A DNA stretch of 64,000 nt, from positions 52,981 to 116,980 of the forward strand of contig CAMWXE010000003.1 in the NCBI GenBank assembly GCA_947178145.1. The letters run 5' to 3'. The position numbers were made by a program, and so were the translations under genes. Under the pieces are notes generated by a model. It searched no databases, was not told the DNA's origin, and saw only the letters and a list, made by a program, of their open reading frames with translations. This DNA comes from an uncultured Lachnospiraceae bacterium (GTDB lineage: Bacteria > Bacillota > Clostridia > Lachnospirales > Lachnospiraceae). This document shows positions 58,824 to 64,000 of the stretch, in pieces (the stretch's first letter is position 1; each line of letters starts with the position of its first letter).

Positions 58824-61103
58824 TTAGATATTTTTTTTGCGGAACTGACCAGGAGTAATCCCATATTTTTTCTTAAAGGTTGCTGAAAAATAGGAAGCGT
58901 TCGTATATCCAACCATCTCACAGATTTCCTGAATGCTTTTATGCTGTTCCTCCAGCAAAATTTTTCCCGCGGCCTCAATGCGGAGTGTTGCCAGATAGTC
59001 AGGGAAGGCATAGCCGCTCCTTTCGTTAAAGAGCCGGCTGAAATAGGAAGGCGTGATATGGTACAACTCCGCGATGAACTGTGCACTGATATTGGGATCT
59101 GCGTAGTTATCTTTCAGGTATGCCAGAGCCTGGTCCACTACATCTTCGTGGTCATTCAGCTTTGCCCTGTCCAATATATTGCTGACCTTGTCAATCATTT
59201 TGGAAAACCATTCCCATGCATCATCCAGATAATCATATCCTTCTAATTCCAGGCGCAGCGTTTCGTAATCGGACAGGGACAAGGTATCAAAATAACATTT
59301 GAGGGAGTTATAGTACTTTAGCACCATCCCTGCCATCTCCAGTAAAGTCTCCCGCGCTGTCTGGATGGAATAATTTTTCAGTTCATGTATGATGCAAAAG
59401 TACTCCTCTTTGTATTTTTCCCTATTGCCTTCCTTCAGCCATCGGAGCAGATTCTTTGTATCAATACTGTCTGTACCATAAAGCGCTTTTTCTGCCATCG
59501 CTTCCTCCGTGATAATAGCATCAATACCATATAGAAAACGATATGCGGTGGCGGCTCTGGCCATCTGATACATAGCAGCTAATTCGTCAAAGCCCTCTTT
59601 TTCGCTGCTAATGCCGGCATCCATACCAATATAGACCAATTCCCTGACAACCGAAAAAATCTCTCTGATTTTTTCGGTCAGAATTTCCATCTCTATACTG
59701 TTTTCTGTGAATAAAAGTACTGCCATAAATTCTTCGTCAATAGAGTTTACAAGCACCTCCCCTAAAGTTTTCATAACCTGGTCTGTGACATTGGCAATTG
59801 TCTGCAGGACAAATGAAACTGCGTCCTCTGTGTGGTTTTCGTGCAGGTCTTTCATGTCACTGATGCGCAGACAGATGACTCTGCTGTGTATTCCAGGCTT
59901 TCCATAAGTTTCCTCCACCCATTCAGGCAGCTTTCCCTGAAAGGATTTGCTGCACAGATAATGAGCAAGTTCCTTTTGATCCCGCAGGAGATTCATGTCG
60001 CTCACAGTTTGTGTCATCGTGTGAAATATCTGGACAATACTCGCCAATTCCGTATTTCCGAGGCGTCCAGGCATGTGTTCAAAAGACTGACCCGCAGCAT
60101 TGGCAGGATCTGTAGTTTTGATGACCGCATCAATTGGGTAATATACCCAATTGGACATCCCAAATGCAAACAATAATAGCAGAAGAATCAGTAAAAAGAC
60201 GATTCCGATAAAGGTAAGCCGCATTTGATTAATAGGGACTGCCACATATCGATAAGGCAGAAAGTGCATCAACCAGAAACCGTTTCCCATATTTACACAG
60301 GAGATCAGGTACTGCTCAGATCCCAATTTTATTATATCCGCCTGCTTTTGCGTACCGTTTTCGATTGCTTCCAGAAGTAACGGCTCTTCAATTTTCTCTC
60401 CCTTGGTGTATCCCGCACCACAGGCATAAACGATATTACCAGAGGCATTTAAAAGCAGATATTGTTCTCTGTCAAGAAGGGATGGGAAAATTTCATCCAT
60501 GGTTTTTCCAATATCCATGCCGATGAGGATACCATTGTTTTTTTCGGAAGTTCTTGGATTCTGTTCTCCATCAGTAAGGTACAGCAATGTTTGGCTTTTT
60601 CCGTAAATATCAATATAATACTGTACGTCGTATTCTCCAAAACTGCTTCTGTGAAAAGTTTCAATCATCATCTGATCAGCTGCCTTTCCTAGCGGATAAG
60701 CGGGATTGCTGCATTTGATGATATACTCACTGCCTTTCAGGACATAGATTGACTGGAATACAGGTTCAATCGTAACCATGTTCAAAACCTCTCGGGCTGC
60801 AATGCTGATATCATCATCCCAGGAGAAAGCATTTTTTGACAGGGATTTCTTGATATAGGCATCGTTTCGAAGTACCTTCATTGTATTTGTCATCCGGTCA
60901 ATTACACTGTTCACCATCAGGGAGGACGCATAGAGCATATTGCTGTCATTTTGCTTTTCCGTATTAATTCGGTTTATTTTGAACCAGTAAAATCCGCCAA
61001 TACAGGTAAAAAATATGCAGATGGCTGGCAAAATGAACACTGCGCGAAACATATTCATAAAAATTCTCTTTCTCCGATATTTGGAAAATATTTCTTTAAA
61101 CAT
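58824..61103 (-). CDS. Membrane-bound AraC-type transcriptional regulator with extracellular sensor
   Basis: A 759-residue protein joining sensing and DNA binding. A first membrane helix (AVFILPAICIFFTCIGGFYWF) is followed by an extracytoplasmic region of about 250 residues, probably a Cache-like domain. A second helix follows (LTFIGIVFLLILLLLLFAFGM), then a cytoplasmic middle region and the C-terminal AraC DNA-binding domain (SAQFIAELYHITPSYFSRLFNERSGYAFPDYLATLRIEAA; SIQEICEMVGYTNASYFSATFKKKYGITPGQFRK). Such regulators typically govern the adjacent oligosaccharide importer. The start at 61103 has AGGAG about 13 nt upstream; ATG 61151 is an alternative. Confidence 0.87.
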   Translation of the reverse strand: MFKEIFSKYRRKRIFMNMFRAVFILPAICIFFTCIGGFYWFKINRINTEKQNDSNMLYASSLMVNSVIDRMTNTMKVLRNDAYIKKSLSKNAFSWDDDISIAAREVLNMVTIEPVFQSIYVLKGSEYIIKCSNPAYPLGKAADQMMIETFHRSSFGEYDVQYYIDIYGKSQTLLYLTDGEQNPRTSEKNNGILIGMDIGKTMDEIFPSLLDREQYLLLNASGNIVYACGAGYTKGEKIEEPLLLEAIENGTQKQADIIKLGSEQYLISCVNMGNGFWLMHFLPYRYVAVPINQMRLTFIGIVFLLILLLLLFAFGMSNWVYYPIDAVIKTTDPANAAGQSFEHMPGRLGNTELASIVQIFHTMTQTVSDMNLLRDQKELAHYLCSKSFQGKLPEWVEETYGKPGIHSRVICLRISDMKDLHENHTEDAVSFVLQTIANVTDQVMKTLGEVLVNSIDEEFMAVLLFTENSIEMEILTEKIREIFSVVRELVYIGMDAGISSEKEGFDELAAMYQMARAATAYRFLYGIDAIITEEAMAEKALYGTDSIDTKNLLRWLKEGNREKYKEEYFCIIHELKNYSIQTARETLLEMAGMVLKYYNSLKCYFDTLSLSDYETLRLELEGYDYLDDAWEWFSKMIDKVSNILDRAKLNDHEDVVDQALAYLKDNYADPNISAQFIAELYHITPSYFSRLFNERSGYAFPDYLATLRIEAAGKILLEEQHKSIQEICEMVGYTNASYFSATFKKKYGITPGQFRKKNI

Positions 61104-61231
61104 ATTGTTTTCTGAACTCCTATTCTGTGTGTCTGATTTTGGGGTTAGCATCTATATTATAATCCTACCATTAATTGATAATGATGACAATGAAAGATTG
61201 CGGGACGCATATCTGACAGAGGGCGTTTTGA

Positions 61232-61271
61232 TTATAAGCTGATAAAAACTGGCGTTGGTGTGAATTGTAAC
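61232..61271. repeat. Solo right end of the dispersed inverted-repeat family (copy D)
   Basis: Forty bases identical to 39581-39620 of copy C except one position. It includes the terminal motif ending GGTGTGAATTGTAAC. No matching left end is visible upstream within the adjoining AraC-sensor promoter region, so this appears to be a truncated copy. Confidence 0.75.
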
Positions 61272-61386
61272 GGCGTTTTCAAACATGCTCTAAATATTGA
61301 TACAATATTGAAATAGGAACCCTTGTTTTTTTGCCTCAAAAATGTCATAATAAACTATGCTGATCAAAGTCAAATAGGGAGGAACC

Positions 61387-62949
61387 ATGTCATACACCGC
61401 ATTATACAGAAAATTCCGTCCCGACATCTTTGAGGATGTCAAAGGACAGGACCACATTGTCACGACACTCAGAAACCAGATCAAGGCAGACCGCATCGGA
61501 CATGCATACCTGTTCACTGGCACGCGCGGAACCGGCAAGACGACCATCGCAAAACTGTTTGCCAAGTCCGTCAATTGTGAAAACCCTGTGGACGGCAGCC
61601 CCTGCGGCCAGTGCAGGAGCTGCCAGACCATCGCGTCCGGCGCAAGCGTCAACGTGATTGAGATTGACGCTGCGTCAAACAACGGCGTCGACAATATCCG
61701 CGAAATCATCGACGAGGTATCATATTCACCGGTGGAGGGCAAATTCAAGGTTTATATCATCGACGAGGTGCATATGCTTTCCATAGGAGCATTCAACGCA
61801 CTGCTCAAGACATTGGAGGAGCCGCCCTCCTATGTCATCTTTATCCTGGCAACTACCGAAGTGCACAAAATTCCAATCACGATACTGTCACGGTGCCAGC
61901 GCTACGATTTCAAGAGAATCACTATAGAGACCATCGCAGACCGTCTGCGCGAGCTCATGGACAAAGAGCAGGTTCCAGTGGAAGAAAAAGCACTCCGCTA
62001 TATTGCAAAGACTGCGGATGGTTCCATGCGTGACGCGTTAAGTCTCTTAGACCAGTGCATCGCTTTTCACTTCGGAGAAGAACTGACCTACGACAAAGTC
62101 CTTGATGTGCTGGGGGCAGTGGATACGGAAGTGTTTGCGCGCCTGCTGGAAATGATACAGGCACGAGACATCACAGGCTGTATCGCGCTTCTCGAGGAAG
62201 TCGTCATGCAGGGGCGTGAACTCACCCAGTTTGTGACGGATATCACATGGTATCTCAGAAATCTGCTGCTGGTAAAGACCTCTGACAGTGATATCGAGGA
62301 CGTCATCGACATGTCCAGTGACAACCTTGCGCGTCTGAAAGCGGAGGCAGAATCGATGGATGCAGAAGAAATCATGCGCCAGATCCGCATTTTTTCCGAG
62401 CTTTCCGGACAGATCAAGTATGCGACACAGAAGCGCATCTTAATTGAAATGACATTGATCAAGCTGTGCAGGCCCGCTATGGAGACGACAAACGATGCCG
62501 TCGTGGCGCGCGTGAAGGATTTGGAAGAAAAAATGGAAAAAGGTGTTGTGCAGGCAGTCCCAGTTGCGATACAATCAACACAGGCAGTCATGACAGAGAC
62601 ACCCAGGCCAGAGCTTCCCAAAGCAATTCCCGATGATATCAGACAGATTGTAAGCAGCTGGCATGGGATTGTGGCGGAGACAAGCCAGCCGCTCAAGACA
62701 CATCTCAAAAAAGCCCGATTAAGCCTGGGCGGGGACAATCGGCTGCAAATCGTGGTGGAGGACGGCGTGGCGTATGATTATCTTTGCACGGAGGAAAATC
62801 ATAAACATGTGGAGAACATGATATCGAATTTTTTACAGAAAGAAGTGACAGTGCAGGTACAAAAACTTGCGCCTGGCAGGCATTTTGAAGAAAGCTATGT
62901 TGACCTCGCCAAAGTGATCAACATGGACATAGAAATTGAAGACGAATAG
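61387..62949 (+). CDS. dnaX: DNA polymerase III subunit gamma/tau
   Basis: Clamp-loader ATPase that places the sliding clamp on DNA. In 520 residues: Walker A GTRGTGKTT near residue 45, the zinc-binding cysteines CENPVDGSPCGQCRSC, Walker B VYIIDEVHML, sensor 1 FILATTEVHKIPITILSRCQ and the domain III region. The C-terminal about 150 residues are variable. GGGAGG precedes ATG 61387. It heads the conserved dnaX-ybaB-recR operon. An AAAAAAG run (62707-62713) is not in the frame needed for the E. coli-type -1 slip. Confidence 0.96.
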   Translation: MSYTALYRKFRPDIFEDVKGQDHIVTTLRNQIKADRIGHAYLFTGTRGTGKTTIAKLFAKSVNCENPVDGSPCGQCRSCQTIASGASVNVIEIDAASNNGVDNIREIIDEVSYSPVEGKFKVYIIDEVHMLSIGAFNALLKTLEEPPSYVIFILATTEVHKIPITILSRCQRYDFKRITIETIADRLRELMDKEQVPVEEKALRYIAKTADGSMRDALSLLDQCIAFHFGEELTYDKVLDVLGAVDTEVFARLLEMIQARDITGCIALLEEVVMQGRELTQFVTDITWYLRNLLLVKTSDSDIEDVIDMSSDNLARLKAEAESMDAEEIMRQIRIFSELSGQIKYATQKRILIEMTLIKLCRPAMETTNDAVVARVKDLEEKMEKGVVQAVPVAIQSTQAVMTETPRPELPKAIPDDIRQIVSSWHGIVAETSQPLKTHLKKARLSLGGDNRLQIVVEDGVAYDYLCTEENHKHVENMISNFLQKEVTVQVQKLAPGRHFEESYVDLAKVINMDIEIEDE

Positions 62950-62974
62950 TAAGCAAGTAAAGGAGAATAACACA

Positions 62975-63328
62975 ATGGCAAAAAGAGGAGGATTTCCAGG
63001 AGGAATGCCTGGAAACATGAACAATCTGATGAAACAGGCGCAGCGTATGCAGAGACAGATGGAGGAAGGGCAGAAAGAGCTCGAGACCAAAGAATTTTCC
63101 GCAAAAGCGGGTGGCGGTGCAGTCGAGGTTGTCGTGACAGGCAAGAGAGAAGTCGTGAAAGTCACACTCTCAGAGGAAGCAGTGGATCCCGAAGACATCG
63201 AGACGCTTCAGGACATGATCATGGCAGCGACAAACGAGGCGCTGCGGCAGGCGGAGGACGCAAACAACGAACTCATGGGCAAGATGACAGGCGGCTTAGG
63301 CGGATTCGGCGGAGGACTACCTTTCTGA
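62975..63328 (+). CDS. ybaB: YbaB/EbfC nucleoid-associated protein
   Basis: A 117-residue DNA-binding protein of the YbaB/EbfC family. The core is typical: NNLMKQAQRMQRQMEEGQKEL, then EFSAKAGGGAVEVVVTGKREVVKVTL and DMIMAATNEALRQAE. Both ends are Gly/Met/Phe-rich (GGFPGGMPGN, GGLGGFGGGLPF). ATG 62975 follows AAGGAG at 9 nt; the open frame to 62936 overlaps dnaX. Its stop overlaps the recR start by one base (TGATG), indicating translational coupling. Confidence 0.94.
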   Translation: MAKRGGFPGGMPGNMNNLMKQAQRMQRQMEEGQKELETKEFSAKAGGGAVEVVVTGKREVVKVTLSEEAVDPEDIETLQDMIMAATNEALRQAEDANNELMGKMTGGLGGFGGGLPF

Positions 63329-63924
63329 TGGAACTCTACAGCGGATATATCAATAAATTAATTGAGCAGTTTGCAAAGCTTCCAGGCGTAGGAAACAAAT
63401 CGGCCCAGCGGCTTGCACTCCATGTGATCAATATGCCTCCCGAACATGTTGAGCGCTTTGCGCAGATTATGGTCGATGCGAGGAAAAATATTCATTACTG
63501 CAAGACTTGTTATACCCTTGCCGACAAGGAAACCTGTCCCATCTGTGCAAACCCAAACCGCGACCACAGGACAATCATGGTCGTGGAAAACATCAGAGAC
63601 CTCGCGGCGTATGAAAAGACAGGAAAATACGAAGGCGTATATCATGTGCTTCACGGAGCGATTTCTCCCATGCTCGGAATCGGACCAAATGACATCAGAC
63701 TCAAAGAGCTGGTAAAGCGTCTTGAGGATGATGTCAGTGAGGTCATCATAGCGACCAACTCAAGTCTTGAGGGCGAAACAACAGCAATGTATATCTCAAA
63801 GCTTATTAAGCCTGCCGGAGTAAAGGTGACACGCATTGCAAGTGGTGTTCCTGTAGGCGGTGATTTGGAATGCATCGACGAGATGACGCTGCTGCGGGCA
63901 CTCGAGGGCAGAACAGAATTATAA
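63328..63924 (+). CDS. recR: Recombination mediator protein RecR
   Basis: RecR works with RecO/RecF to load RecA on gapped DNA. The 198-residue product has the helix-hairpin-helix start (IEQFAKLPGVGNKSAQRLALHVI), a four-cysteine zinc finger (CKTCYTLADKETCPIC) and the Toprim domain (IMVVENIRDLAAYEKTGKYEG; VIIATNSSLEGETTAMYI). Length is normal for the family. It is the third gene of the operon and ends 6 bp before another repeat-family end. Confidence 0.97.
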   Translation: MELYSGYINKLIEQFAKLPGVGNKSAQRLALHVINMPPEHVERFAQIMVDARKNIHYCKTCYTLADKETCPICANPNRDHRTIMVVENIRDLAAYEKTGKYEGVYHVLHGAISPMLGIGPNDIRLKELVKRLEDDVSEVIIATNSSLEGETTAMYISKLIKPAGVKVTRIASGVPVGGDLECIDEMTLLRALEGRTEL

Positions 63925-63930
63925 CGCTAT

Positions 63931-64000
63931 GTTACTGTTCAGACACAATGTCATTTACTTAAGGAGCAGCTACGGTTCAGAACAGCATGAACTGCCCCAG
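63931..64000. repeat. Left end of the dispersed inverted-repeat family (copy E), cut by the window
   Basis: GTTACTGTTCA begins at 63931, 6 bp after the recR stop, matching the left ends of copies A and B. The following sequence contains GTTCAGAACAGCATGAAC, itself partly palindromic. The right end is beyond the window. Confidence 0.55.

Noticed and set aside
61152..61386. SRP RNA gene upstream of dnaX
   Set aside because: Small SRP RNA is often near dnaX in Firmicutes, but the conserved GGAA/AGCA apical loop hairpin is not present; only a truncated repeat copy and a presumed promoter lie here.
62707..62713. AAAAAAG run in dnaX as a programmed frameshift site
   Set aside because: In the reading frame it is AAA AAA G, not A AAA AAG, and no downstream stem or Shine-Dalgarno-like stimulator was found; a -1 slip would not give an early stop, although a +1 slip would.

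Overview
The window is chromosomal DNA of a motile, anaerobic Firmicute, most likely a Lachnospiraceae relative of Roseburia/Agathobacter. That assignment is inferred from gene content: flagellin plus FliS, a Clostridia-type Tad pilus operon, DUF4317/DUF4349/DUF5702-type families, class 1B PyrK-PyrD, split transketolase, a T-box on ileS and plant-cell-wall sugar use. I see no rRNA, tRNA, CRISPR array, prophage, transposase or plasmid feature.

Layout. 1-3.9 kb: end of a flagellar locus (5'-truncated FliK-like protein, flagellin, FliS), then a DUF2508 gene on the other strand. 4.2-14.5 kb: one long Tad/Flp pilus operon preceded by a promoter and a structured leader. It encodes two prepilin peptidases, TadZ, CpaF, TadB, TadC, a 55-residue Flp pilin, three TadE/TadG-like proteins and an FHA protein. 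14.9-19.7 kb: pentose block (FGGY kinase, ribulose-phosphate epimerase, unknown protein, split transketolase). 19.9-22.5 kb: polar amino acid ABC importer with an internal hairpin. 22.7-24.4 kb: pyrK-pyrD. 24.4-33 kb: regulatory and housekeeping genes (LytTR regulator, SpmB, orphan response regulator, an HPr paralogue lacking His15, GNAT, HD-GYP, YesL-like protein, UgpC/MsmK-type ATPase, CdaR-type regulator). 33-36.8 kb: T-box and ileS. 36.8-41.1 kb: hydrolase, sigma/anti-sigma pair, soluble CZB chemoreceptor. 41.2-44.3 kb: a minus-strand group. 44.5-47.8 kb: gene remnant, SDR, coiled-coil protein, DUF4349 lipoprotein. 47.8-52.2 kb: AraC regulator and two GH43 glycosidases. 52.3-53.9 kb: Sel1-type and YccF proteins. 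54-61.1 kb: pectin module (CE8 esterase, sugar ABC importer, membrane AraC sensor). 61.4-63.9 kb: dnaX-ybaB-recR.

How they work together. CpaF powers export and TadB/TadC form the membrane platform for the Flp pilin, whose prepilins the A24 peptidases mature. The GH43 enzymes probably release pentoses from xylan or arabinan oligosaccharides, and the pentose block would carry these into the pentose phosphate pathway. The CE8/ABC/AraC module looks like intracellular processing of imported pectic oligosaccharides. The orphan UgpC-type ATPase could energise the two-permease importer, which has no ATPase of its own.

Least explained parts: a dispersed inverted-repeat element family (five copies or ends), a separate 160-bp near-perfect hairpin element, the Tad leader RNA, the Crh-like HPr, and the unusual Tad proteins (TadC with a large extracytoplasmic insert, TadE-like protein with Ada-like Cys/His repeats, TadZ without a normal Walker A). 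Start codons were moved from the longest ORF to the ribosome-binding-site-supported codon where the sequence allowed.
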